Assembly: GCF_000428585.1 (NCBI RefSeq)
Contig: NZ_AUAF01000033.1
Span: 1-44,884 of the forward strand
Direction: 5' to 3'
DNA from: Zooshikella ganghwensis DSM 15267
Lineage (GTDB): Bacteria; Pseudomonadota; Gammaproteobacteria; Pseudomonadales; Zooshikellaceae
DNA length: 44,884 bases
Position 1 is the stretch's first letter; every line of letters starts with the position of its first letter. The translations under genes were made by a program, and so were the position numbers. Below are positions 1 through 7,267 of this stretch, piece by piece. Under the pieces are notes generated by a model. It was not told where the DNA came from, searched no databases, and was given only the letters and a program-made list of their open reading frames with translations.

Positions 1-168
1 ATTAAACAGGGCAAAATCAAATGCCCGGCTATACCAACGGCTAAAACGTTTTTCACTCATATCACTGTAACGGTTCATATTTCTATAGGTTGCCTTGCCT
101 TGAAATACGATTAATGTCGTCAACAATGCGGCTATAAATGTGCGTTGAGGTTTATTAACGTTGGACAT
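1..168 (-). CDS. DDE-type transposase, N-terminal fragment cut by the window edge
   Basis: An open frame of 56 codons starts at an ATG (168-166) and runs off the left end. The protein begins MSNVNKPQRTFIAALL and continues with a KATYRN...MSEKRFSRWY stretch. I recognise this as the N-terminus of a DDE transposase common in marine gammaproteobacteria; I cannot name the IS family with certainty. No good Shine-Dalgarno precedes the ATG. Two inverted repeats lie just upstream: a 6-bp stem with a 4-nt loop at 174-189, and 10-bp arms at 198-207 and 252-261. The second may be part of the IS end or a structure that damps translation. The rest of the gene is outside the window, so whether it is intact is unknown. 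Confidence 0.7.
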   Translation of the reverse strand, partial: MSNVNKPQRTFIAALLTTLIVFQGKATYRNMNRYSDMSEKRFSRWYSRAFDFALFN

Positions 169-197
169 TGAGCGTAAAACCGTTTTTACTATGCTTT

Positions 198-261
198 CCA
201 AAGATAGATTCCTGTGACAATACGACGTTGATAACCGCATTCTCGCAGTTTCTATCTTTGG
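198..261. repeat. 10-bp inverted repeat upstream of the left transposase
   Basis: CCAAAGATAG (198-207) is exactly complementary to CTATCTTTGG (252-261), with 44 nt between. It sits 30-93 nt upstream of the transposase ATG and is probably part of the insertion sequence left flank. The outer boundary and target duplication of the element cannot be fixed from one end. Confidence 0.5.
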
Positions 262-339
262 TACAACCTACGGCTCTCAGCCAAAAAGTGTCCACAGTAT
301 TGTTATAAAGATAAGTTTGAAGAAAATAGTTTAATGAAG

Positions 340-370
340 TTGGTTACAGGGAAAAATACCCTGCAACCAA
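340..370 (-). terminator. Hairpin downstream of the cystatin-like gene, candidate terminator
   Basis: TTGGTT-A-CAGGG (340-351) pairs with CCCTG-C-AACCAA (359-370), giving an 11-bp stem with one internal mismatch and a 7-nt loop. It lies 42 nt past the stop codon of the reverse-strand gene at 412-693. There is no clean T-run after it on that strand, so termination is plausible but not certain. Confidence 0.4.
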
Positions 371-411
371 AGCCTGTTAACAGACCGTCATAAATATTAA
401 AATGGCTTTAA

Positions 412-693
412 TTAATAAGGCAGTCTTTCAATATGAGTAATGCACGCTGGCTCATTTAGGGGCTTATAGATCGTAACCATTGCTGGGACCGTGGGGGCAC
501 CAGGATAAACGGGTGTTGCATTACAGAAAAACGCATAATTGACACCTGAAACCACTTGAGATGCGACTGCTACTGGTTGATATTTCACACCAGTGAAATG
601 CTCCATAGCTTCGCTGAAAGCAACCTGAGCTTCTTTATCAATATTCGATGAAAAAGGTCCATATGCGCCAACTAGTTGGTTGGTATTAGCCAT
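412..693 (-). CDS. Cystatin/stefin-like small protein
   Basis: A 93-residue protein without a signal peptide or membrane segment. It shows the cystatin signature: a glycine near the N-terminus (Gly9) and a QxVxG loop, QVVSG at residues 46-50, followed by a beta-strand (VNYAFFCN). This is the arrangement stefins use to plug papain-like cysteine proteases. The second, proline-tryptophan hairpin of animal cystatins is not obvious. The start is supported by AAGGAG six bases before the ATG. The gene is 254 bp downstream of a second reverse-strand gene whose C-terminal part looks related. The cellular target is unknown; inhibition of a protease is inference from the motif alone. It lies next to an insertion sequence. 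Confidence 0.8.
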   Translation of the reverse strand: MANTNQLVGAYGPFSSNIDKEAQVAFSEAMEHFTGVKYQPVAVASQVVSGVNYAFFCNATPVYPGAPTVPAMVTIYKPLNEPACITHIERLPY

Positions 694-842
694 TTCTTTC
701 TCCTTAAAGAAAAATATTATTAAGTTGTGAGTCGCTGAATACTATACCCGCAGCGAATTATTTTTAGGCGCGGCCGTCAAGAGCGATGATTACGATGCCC
801 TTTAGGGTGCAACAAACTCTAAAAATCGTTCGTATTGGGTAT

Positions 843-875
843 ATCATCAAGTAATTAGCTAAAATACTTGATGAT
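843..875. repeat. Perfect 11-bp inverted repeat between the two cystatin-like genes
   Basis: ATCATCAAGTA (843-853) and TACTTGATGAT (865-875) are exact complements around an 11-nt loop. It could be a terminator for the gene at 948-1517 or an operator for the gene at 412-693. No T-run follows on the reverse strand, which argues for a binding site or a processed hairpin. Confidence 0.5.
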
Positions 876-947
876 GTAAAAATATAATATATATCTTTTG
901 TACACTAAAAATACGTTACAGATATATAATTTTATTTATACTAACTT

Positions 948-1517
948 TTATTGCTGCTGTTCAACCACAACATAGGTGTAAGCAATACCTACGGGAGAAC
1001 CGGCAGCGATAAAACCTGAGTCAACAACTTTTGCCGAAATATGCCCTGCAAATTTAGTATAAAGCTGGTTTACCGCATTGCTAAAAGCTAAATCAAGATT
1101 GCTTTGGTTATGGGCGTATCCAACTACCTGATTTTCATTTAAAGCTTTAACCGATGCTGGAACAGCTTGTGTTTCATTATTAGAAAGTAAGTGTGTTACT
1201 TTATATTTAGTAATACCTACAGATGTTTGGATTGCAATTTCTTGTAAATCTGGGTTTACACCTTCAAAGCTGTTTTTTGCAGTATAGGGGAAGTAACCTA
1301 TAGCGGTTGTTGTATGAGCTACCACTTTAAATACAGGTATTTTAGAATTAAGGTCAACAGCAACGACATGTGCGCCAGTTATTCCCTCAGCATACCCTTC
1401 AGCAGTTATGGTTAATACGGGGTTACCATGTTGAAGTGCTAAAACCAGCTCAAATTCAGTTGCGATTACTTTGGTCGGAGAAAGTACCACTTCTGTTGAA
1501 TGCGCTTGAACGGCCAT
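948..1517 (-). CDS. Hypothetical protein with a diverged cystatin-like C-terminal domain
   Basis: A 189-residue protein with no signal peptide or membrane helix. I do not recognise the N-terminal half (about 1-125). From about residue 128 it can be laid against the neighbouring 93-residue cystatin-like protein: both have NQ[LV]VG, then SN[IL]D, then AFS[EN]A, then a glycine-initiated strand (VNYAFF in one, IAYTYV in the other). The QxVxG loop is degenerate here (SPVG). This points to duplication and divergence, by my visual alignment only. The start has AAAGGAT upstream at a normal distance. The function is unknown. Confidence 0.75.
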   Translation of the reverse strand: MAVQAHSTEVVLSPTKVIATEFELVLALQHGNPVLTITAEGYAEGITGAHVVAVDLNSKIPVFKVVAHTTTAIGYFPYTAKNSFEGVNPDLQEIAIQTSVGITKYKVTHLLSNNETQAVPASVKALNENQVVGYAHNQSNLDLAFSNAVNQLYTKFAGHISAKVVDSGFIAAGSPVGIAYTYVVVEQQQ

Positions 1518-1945
1518 TTCATTATCCTTTGAAAATGGAAATAATTATCTGGTGAGTGATTTGGGTAAAGGATTGTTCGTGAAGTAATTAGCTATACACC
1601 ACAACAACTGCTGTAGGTAGCACATTCCAAAATGAATAGCTTATTACTTGGAAAGTGCACCATATATAACCTGAAAATCAGCTCAGTATCAGCTTAGTCA
1701 AAGCCTCATACTCCTACCACTGCTGCAGTATTAAACCTTAGTGATGATTTTTTTAAACATTGATGTACTTATTGGACCTATTGGATCTATCAGTATTAAA
1801 AAAACAACAGTAAACACCTTTTTGTGCGCTTGATAGGTTTATAGGAATGACAACGCTCACGGAAAGAATAAACCGATTTGACCCTACTAATTGCCCTCTC
1901 TAGACTTCAGAAAGATTGAACTTAAATATTTTATTGGGAGCTGTT
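1518..1945. other. Non-coding region between divergent genes (428 bp)
   Basis: This holds the promoters of the reverse-strand hypothetical gene and of the forward PA2779-type gene. AAGTAATTAGCTA at 1582-1594 is a perfect copy of 849-861, which lies upstream of the cystatin-like gene. An imperfect 9-bp tandem (TATTGGACC / TATTGGATC) is near 1770-1788. I see no gene or RNA in it. Confidence 0.5.
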
Positions 1946-2347
1946 ATGTTCAGTTATCGTCATATTAAACGCGTTGTGGCACTGCTTTTATCTGTTTGGC
2001 TGGTTATATTTGGTTTTCAAGCTAGCTTAGTTCAGGCTGCAATGGTTGCTACTGATAATGTCATTAGTACAGAGCAGCATCAAGTAGATAAAGAAGCATT
2101 AAAGGCAATGCTGGCTGAGCAAGCTGTCAAAGATAAGCTTGCTAGCCTTGGTGTTGATGAAGCCGATGTGGAAAAACGTATCGACTCTCTAACCCCAAGT
2201 GAATTAGCGCAGTTTAATGCTCAAATGGAAGAAATGCCGGCTGGTAGTGGTGTTGCTGAAGTTGTTGTGTTATTTCTTGTAGTGTTCGTGATTACTGATA
2301 TGTTGTGTGCAACCGATATCTTCTCATTTGTACGTTGCATTAACTAA
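1946..2347 (+). CDS. PA2779 family membrane protein
   Basis: A 133-residue protein. Residues about 8-32 form a signal peptide or membrane anchor (VALLLSVWLVIFGFQASLVQA). The middle is a soluble helical stretch with a Val/Glu/Asp-rich repeat-like character (LASLGVDEADVEKRI...LTPSELAQFNAQM). The C-terminus is a second hydrophobic segment (VVVLFLVVFVITDMLCATDIF). The architecture and the partner immediately downstream match the PA2779 family of Pseudomonas, whose role is not established. I chose the ATG at 1946 because GGGAG lies five bases before it; an in-frame TTG at 1916 would add ten residues without a better ribosome site. Confidence 0.85.
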   Translation: MFSYRHIKRVVALLLSVWLVIFGFQASLVQAAMVATDNVISTEQHQVDKEALKAMLAEQAVKDKLASLGVDEADVEKRIDSLTPSELAQFNAQMEEMPAGSGVAEVVVLFLVVFVITDMLCATDIFSFVRCIN

Positions 2348-2417
2348 AAGCTACCTTTTGAAATACACCCTCTTTGCAGGGTAATACTAATGTTGAAGAT
2401 TTTTTCATTGGTTGAAT

Positions 2418-3440
2418 ATGAGTTTTAGACGTTATGCCCAGCTTTGGCTGGGCATTATTTATTTGAGTGTACTTTCAGGTTGTACCACAAACCCTGTACT
2501 TCATCAGCTGGATACACTGGATGAAACAGGTCTTCAGCCCATGGAGTTGAGTCAAGTTCCTTTCTTCCCTCAAGAAGAGTTTCAATGTGGACCTGCTGCC
2601 TTGGCGACAGTACTAGCTTATTGGCAAGTGCCTGTCACACCTGATGATTTAGTTGCTAAAGTCTATGTGCCTGAAAAACAAGGCAGCTTTCAAATTGAAA
2701 TGGTCGCGACTGCACGTCAGTATGGCATGATTGTTTATCCTGTTAAGAGAGATTTTCAAGATTTATTACGAGAGATAGAGCAAGGATTTCCAGTATTAGT
2801 CTTTCTTAATCTAGGGCTTGACTGGTATCCACAATGGCACTTTGCGGTTGTCGTTGGATATGATTTAGAACAGCGAGAATTAATTCTCCGCTCTGGAACA
2901 GAAAAACGCTACCGGATGCCGTTTGAGGCTTTTGCAAATACTTGGGCGCGAGGTCAATACTGGGCACGAGTCATCTTACCCCCAAATAAATTACCTGTGT
3001 CTGCTCAGCCACTCACTTATTTACGAGCAGCACAGCAATTAGAAGAGGTCGGTCAGCAACAGGCTGCTGCTCAGGCCTATCAAACAGCCCTCACAGCATG
3101 GCCTGAACATCCAGTTGCATTGTTTGCCATGGGAAACTTTCAGTTTGCAGCAAAAAAATACCCACAAGCAGCAGGTTACTTTAAACAGCTCGTGTCGACT
3201 AAACCTAGTCATAGTCAGGGCTGGAATAACCTGGCCTATACCTTGAAAGCGCTTAACTGTCCCGTTCAGGCTTATAAAGCCGTACGTTGTGCCTATGCGC
3301 TCGCTCCAGAAGACACGAATATTCAAAGCTCGTGGCAAGAACTACAGATTAAAGGCAAGCAGCCAAAGACAAAAAACACTTTAACCAAAAATAAGAAGAC
3401 AATATGTGCCGTTCCCCAGTGCCCTGTGTTACCTGATTAA
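2418..3440 (+). CDS. PA2778 family C39-like cysteine peptidase lipoprotein with TPRs
   Basis: A 340-residue protein. An N-terminal hydrophobic segment ends in a lipobox (VLSGC, Cys22), so it is probably an outer-membrane or periplasmic lipoprotein. A C39-like papain-fold peptidase follows: the likely catalytic Cys is in EFQCGPAALATVL and the His in QWHFAVVVGYD. The C-terminal third has tetratricopeptide-like helices (QAAAQAYQTALTAWPEHPVALFAMGNFQF and a second unit). A basic tail (KTKNTLTKNKKT) ends it. It follows the PA2779-type gene by 70 bp, as in Pseudomonas, so the two probably act together. The substrate is unknown. The ATG at 2418 is preferred over the in-frame TTG at 2412. Confidence 0.88.
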   Translation: MSFRRYAQLWLGIIYLSVLSGCTTNPVLHQLDTLDETGLQPMELSQVPFFPQEEFQCGPAALATVLAYWQVPVTPDDLVAKVYVPEKQGSFQIEMVATARQYGMIVYPVKRDFQDLLREIEQGFPVLVFLNLGLDWYPQWHFAVVVGYDLEQRELILRSGTEKRYRMPFEAFANTWARGQYWARVILPPNKLPVSAQPLTYLRAAQQLEEVGQQQAAAQAYQTALTAWPEHPVALFAMGNFQFAAKKYPQAAGYFKQLVSTKPSHSQGWNNLAYTLKALNCPVQAYKAVRCAYALAPEDTNIQSSWQELQIKGKQPKTKNTLTKNKKTICAVPQCPVLPD

Positions 3441-3500
3441 TTGAAAGTGGCTACCAAAAAGGTGGAACACACATTAGCTAGGGCCTTATGAGTCTGTAGT

Positions 3501-3550
3501 CTTCGCGAAGGTTAATAGGTGCCAGTAAATACAACACCTGGCACCTATTA
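3501..3550. terminator. Strong hairpin between convergent genes, likely bidirectional terminator
   Basis: TAATAGGTGCCAG (3513-3525) and CTGGCACCTATTA (3538-3550) form a perfect 13-bp stem with a 12-nt loop. A 10-bp palindrome, CTTCGCGAAG, is at 3501-3510. They lie between the stop of the forward peptidase (3440) and the stop of reverse ptrB (3574). No T-run follows on either strand, so the stem may act as an mRNA end protector instead. Confidence 0.5.
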
Positions 3551-3573
3551 CTGAGTGTTAGCGTTATGTCTTT

Positions 3574-5631
3574 CTATTCAAGCTGTAAGGTTTTTAAAAT
3601 AAATGCTTGTTCAAAAGCCATTTCTTGAAGTGCTTCGTAACGGCCTGAAGCCCCTCCATGCCCCGCGGCAAAGCTGGTTTTAAAAATAATCGGTTGGTCT
3701 CCCGTATTATGGTAGCGCAATGCTGCAACCCATTTGGCAGGCTCCCAAATATGCACGCGTGTGTCATGAAATCCTGCTTGTACTAATAAGGCCGGATAAG
3801 CTTGTGGTTTAATATTTTCGTAAGGGGCATACGACTTTATACGTTGATAAACTTCTGGCGAGGCTGGATTTCCCCACTCATCGTATTCCGCAATAGTGAG
3901 TGGCAGAGACTCATCTAGCATAGTGTTTAAGCAATCAACAAAAGGCACATCCATAATGGCGCCTTTGAAGTATTGAGGGGCATTATTCAGTGCATAGCCA
4001 ATTACCATGCCACCGGCACTACGACCAACTATCATTAACTGTTGCGGGTCGGTATAACGAGCCTTGAATAAATGCTCAACACATAGCATGAAGTCTGTAA
4101 ATGTATTTAATTTATGCTGTTGCTTACCTTGACGATACCAGTGTTCACCACAGTCACCACCACCACGTACATGGGCAAACCCGATTAACATTACCCGGTC
4201 AAGCAGGTTGAGTCGTGATATTGAAAACTCTGGATCCAAACTATGACCATAAGCGCCATAAACTTGTAAAAGTATGGGAGCAGGATGCTCCCAGGTTTGT
4301 TGTTTACCAATGAGTGTGAGAGGGATTTGCTCTCCATCTTCAGTGGTAATATAGTCGCGCTGGCATCGGTAGTGCTCTGGATGGTAACCACCTTTAACCT
4401 CTTGGGTTTTGATACACGTTCTGTGAAGTGTATTAAGATCAATATCCAAAACTTGTTCAGGCTGTATAAATGTTTCGTAGTGAATACGCAGGTGTTGTGT
4501 ATCAACACACACATTATCACCAAAACTAATTTGGGCAATAGGGTCAGTAAAGGTTACAGGTATAAGTTTGTCATCATGCCAAATTGAGAGCTGAAGCAGA
4601 TCTTTGGTTCTAGATAGAAGTGCAATGTGGTGGCGAAAAACCAAGTAATCTTCTAGGGTAGTATCCGCCTTAGGGGGAATAAGCGGTTGCCAATGAGCTG
4701 GCTGGGGGGATTCGCAGTCAGCTCTGACGAGGCGATAATTTTCATGTTGGTCATTGGTCAAAATAATAAGTTGTAGGCCATTGTGATCAACATAGTACTC
4801 ATGATCAGGCTGACGAGGTGCAATACAGCATAGTTGCTGATTAAACTGCTTGGAATTATGAAAACTGTCAGCGGGAAGAAAAAAGACTTCAGTTGACTCC
4901 TGACTAGAGGTTTCAATAAAAATCAGTTGATCTGACTGGCTGCGATAAACAGAGACATAAAACTGCTCATCATCTTCCGTAAACAGCAGTGGATCATCAG
5001 CGATGTTGCTACCAAGACTATGATAGAACAGCTGGTCAGTACGGTGCAGGTGATTAAGAGTTGTATAGTAAAACCCTTTGGCATCCATGGTCCAAGTAAC
5101 ATCACCTGAAGTATGGCTGTGTGGCAGGGTTATCTCTTCTTGGGTTGAGAGATTTTTAATAATTAGCTGATACTGTTCATCACCTGCAGTATCAATACTG
5201 TATACCAGGAACTTGTGATCAGGACTGATCGCTAAACCGCCAATTTCACAGTAGTCATATGATGCGGCGACTTGATTGCCGTCTAGTAATAATTCTGGTG
5301 GCTGTTGCTTATACTGTCGGTAATAAAAGGCATATTCAGAGCCTTGTCGGCTTTCACTGTAATATTGATAAGGGCCCCATGTGTACGCAGCAGAGCGGTC
5401 ATTTTCAACAATACGCGCTAAGCTTTGCTGGTAAATTAACGTTTGTAATGCTTCGCTGTCGGCCATTTGGAAGACGGCATAATCGTTTTCTGCATTCAGG
5501 TAGGCTTGGGTCTCAGGCAATGACGTTTGTTTTAACCAATGGTAAGGGTCAAAGCGGGGGTCAGTTGAGTGTGTATGGAAATAATCTTCACGTTTAGCTT
5601 GGGGGGGAATAATCTGTTGTCTGGTTTGCAC
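3574..5631 (-). CDS. ptrB: Oligopeptidase B (prolyl oligopeptidase family, S9A)
   Basis: 685 residues, the usual length of oligopeptidase B. It is a cytosolic serine peptidase that cleaves short peptides after Lys or Arg. The N-terminal two thirds is a beta-propeller; the C-terminal part is the alpha/beta-hydrolase domain. The catalytic triad is visible: Ser538 in GRSAGG, Asp623 in HDTRVHIWEPAKW, and His658 in GHGGASGRYE, each about six residues later than in the E. coli enzyme. It is divergent from the small membrane-protein gene at 5723 with a 91-bp shared promoter region, and convergent with the peptidase lipoprotein gene. Nothing is missing. Confidence 0.95.
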   Translation of the reverse strand: MQTRQQIIPPQAKREDYFHTHSTDPRFDPYHWLKQTSLPETQAYLNAENDYAVFQMADSEALQTLIYQQSLARIVENDRSAAYTWGPYQYYSESRQGSEYAFYYRQYKQQPPELLLDGNQVAASYDYCEIGGLAISPDHKFLVYSIDTAGDEQYQLIIKNLSTQEEITLPHSHTSGDVTWTMDAKGFYYTTLNHLHRTDQLFYHSLGSNIADDPLLFTEDDEQFYVSVYRSQSDQLIFIETSSQESTEVFFLPADSFHNSKQFNQQLCCIAPRQPDHEYYVDHNGLQLIILTNDQHENYRLVRADCESPQPAHWQPLIPPKADTTLEDYLVFRHHIALLSRTKDLLQLSIWHDDKLIPVTFTDPIAQISFGDNVCVDTQHLRIHYETFIQPEQVLDIDLNTLHRTCIKTQEVKGGYHPEHYRCQRDYITTEDGEQIPLTLIGKQQTWEHPAPILLQVYGAYGHSLDPEFSISRLNLLDRVMLIGFAHVRGGGDCGEHWYRQGKQQHKLNTFTDFMLCVEHLFKARYTDPQQLMIVGRSAGGMVIGYALNNAPQYFKGAIMDVPFVDCLNTMLDESLPLTIAEYDEWGNPASPEVYQRIKSYAPYENIKPQAYPALLVQAGFHDTRVHIWEPAKWVAALRYHNTGDQPIIFKTSFAAGHGGASGRYEALQEMAFEQAFILKTLQLE

Positions 5632-5722
5632 TTACAGGCTCCGTTCCGCCATAAAGGCTGACTTACTCTTGAGATTAAACTAGTATAGGGCTTTTGTTGT
5701 TTGGCTTGTTGATACTGACACT

Positions 5723-6157
5723 ATGGATGCAACCCACTATTTATATGCTTGGATGATCTACCTAGCCAGCGCGGCCGGCTGTTTTTTGGTCTGGTACCGT
5801 ATGACGCGTATCTGTTGGCGATGGCTACGTTGGTTTTTACGAGGATTTGCATTAGTTTTGCTGTTTACTCCTTGGTATGTCAATGTTGAGCAGGATTATT
5901 TAGGTCCCGCCTTTCTTATTGCTGGGTTTGATGGTTTAACGCTTGGCTTAGAGGCTATCATGAGGGCAGGTCATGTACTGCTCGCGGCTCTGGCAGTAAT
6001 GATTGTACTGTGGGTTTTAGCATTGGTGTTAATTCCTGCGCCGGCTGTTCGTCCTAAAAAGAAACCTAAAGGCAAAGTAGCACCTGAGTCTCGTCCCAAA
6101 AAGCGTACAAAACAGGTAGCTAATAATGATGATGAGCGAATTACACCAACGTTATAA
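5723..6157 (+). CDS. Small conserved membrane protein with basic tail
   Basis: 144 residues with three hydrophobic segments (about 8-25, 40-53 and 84-106). A strongly basic C-terminal tail follows (PKKKPKGK...RPKKRTK), predicted to be cytoplasmic by the positive-inside rule. I recall homologues in Pseudomonas that are sometimes labelled MFS-like, but the protein is far too short to be a transporter. No motif gives a function. It is divergent from ptrB. Hairpins at 6188-6217 and 6244-6261 follow the stop codon. Confidence 0.75.
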   Translation: MDATHYLYAWMIYLASAAGCFLVWYRMTRICWRWLRWFLRGFALVLLFTPWYVNVEQDYLGPAFLIAGFDGLTLGLEAIMRAGHVLLAALAVMIVLWVLALVLIPAPAVRPKKKPKGKVAPESRPKKRTKQVANNDDERITPTL

Positions 6158-6397
6158 ATAAACACTACTCGCTTTTGACCAGCCCCATACTTTACTTGTA
6201 GAGCTCACTGTAAAGTACAAAAATACATGGCACATTAATATATGGCACATTGGACTGTGCCTTTCACCTTAATAAACTGAATCCCTACCCATTTTGATTA
6301 CCTCTTGTGTACTACAGCGACGCTGTCCAAGCATCGCTAGTTATCAGTAACTGTGTTATGTTTGGAAAGAGAAGGGCGTGTTGATGTGTTAGGGATG

Positions 6398-6420
6398 AAT
6401 ACCCTTTATGATGGGTATAG
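6398..6420 (+). repeat. Hairpin motif, copy 1 (also at 15506-15528)
   Basis: The motif is AATACCC, four variable bases, then TGATGGGTATAG. ATACCC and GGGTAT pair as a 6-bp stem with an 8-nt loop. The same 19 fixed bases occur ahead of fadD, with only the four-base spacer different (TTTA here, AAAG there). Confidence 0.55.
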
Positions 6421-6464
6421 AGATTGGATATTAATACGCAAAAAGGGAATAAACACGCTACTCT

Positions 6465-6515
6465 TTCTTAGTAAATTATTGTTCTTAGTAAATTATTGTT
6501 CTTAGTAAGTTATTG
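6465..6515 (+). repeat. Three tandem 17-bp repeats
   Basis: The unit TTCTTAGTAAATTATTG occupies 6465-6481 and 6482-6498 exactly, and 6499-6515 with one change (A to G at 6509). The array ends 81 bp before the ATG of the winged-helix membrane protein. The AT-rich units could be iterated binding sites or a replication-slippage array. Confidence 0.9.
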
Positions 6516-6596
6516 GTTTTTATACAAAGTAGCAAGGTGAGCTACAGCCTCAACTGAACTCCCATGGACCAGATTAAACAACAATAGGGATGTAAT

Positions 6597-7262
6597 ATGG
6601 AAAGTCATATTTTATTGCTGGCCGTTGTAATGCTAATGGCAGGCATATTTGGGGGCCTGGTCAACTATTATTTGTATCAGCGGCAAGGTTATGATTTAAC
6701 TCACTTACTGCGCTGTATCATTCTTGGTATTGGTGCTTCTTTTCTGGTCCCTGTGGTGTTGGATTTATTATCCAGCTCATTGGTTATTGACAGTCAAAAT
6801 GATCCATCTCGCTTATTAATTTTTACTGGCTTTTGTTTAATCGCTGCAATTTGCTCACGATTTGTCAGCACATCTCATACTGAGCGCTTGCTGGCGGAAG
6901 CACGGTTAGCACAACAACAGGTGACGTCTATTCAGCATGAGTTTCGTCGCTTGCAAGAAGAGGTCGTGCCTTTACTTGAGTTAGAAATAGAACAGGAGCA
7001 TCAAGGGGATAATGAAGGACCTATTTCAGAAGATTTTGAGCTGGACATGACCGCAAGTAAAGTACTTAAAACACTTAATAGCGGTCAGTATATCTTCCGA
7101 TCGGTAGCAGGGCTGTGTCGAGATGCCGAGCTAGATGAAGTCAACTTGGAAAAAACATTGCACGTATTAGCAAGCCGGGGCCTAGCAGGAAAAATTACCA
7201 GTAAAGTGGGGCAGCGTTGGTTTGTTACGGAAAGAGGACGGCGTTTATTACTTCAACAATAA
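6597..7262 (+). CDS. Membrane-anchored winged-helix protein (YEATS-associated helix-containing type)
   Basis: 221 residues. Three hydrophobic segments lie at about 4-27, 37-62 and 75-88. A coiled-coil stretch rich in Gln, Glu and Leu follows (about 93-132), then an acidic linker. The C-terminus (about 150-221) resembles a winged helix-turn-helix: helices ending SVAGLCRDAELDEVNLEKTLHVLASRGL, then a wing RWFVTERGRRLL. The layout matches proteins annotated as YEATS-associated helix-containing, thought to belong to membrane-linked signalling or conflict systems; I am moderately sure of that label. The stop at 7262 is six bases from the ATG of the VWA gene, so the two are translationally close and probably co-transcribed. 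Whether the winged helix binds DNA or protein is unknown. Confidence 0.75.
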   Translation: MESHILLLAVVMLMAGIFGGLVNYYLYQRQGYDLTHLLRCIILGIGASFLVPVVLDLLSSSLVIDSQNDPSRLLIFTGFCLIAAICSRFVSTSHTERLLAEARLAQQQVTSIQHEFRRLQEEVVPLLELEIEQEHQGDNEGPISEDFELDMTASKVLKTLNSGQYIFRSVAGLCRDAELDEVNLEKTLHVLASRGLAGKITSKVGQRWFVTERGRRLLLQQ

Positions 7263-7267
7263 ATACC

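Larger units (their letters stand above)
6158..6596. other. Repeat-rich non-coding region (439 bp)
   Basis: No gene is seen. It contains, in order: an 8-bp inverted repeat TACTTTAC/GTAAAGTA (6188-6217); a direct repeat ATGGCACATT at 6227-6236 and 6242-6251; a GGCACA/TGTGCC hairpin (6244-6261), possibly the terminator of the upstream gene; a hairpin motif shared with the fadD leader (6398-6420); and a triple 17-bp tandem repeat (6465-6515) about 80 bp before the next gene. Confidence 0.6.

Noticed and set aside
2418-3440. Bacteriocin-processing role for the C39-like peptidase
   Set aside because: It has no ABC transporter domain or cognate precursor; the pairing with the PA2779-type gene fits the known PA2778 family.
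6465-6515. CRISPR array
   Set aside because: The three 17-bp units are directly adjacent with no spacers, and there are no cas genes.
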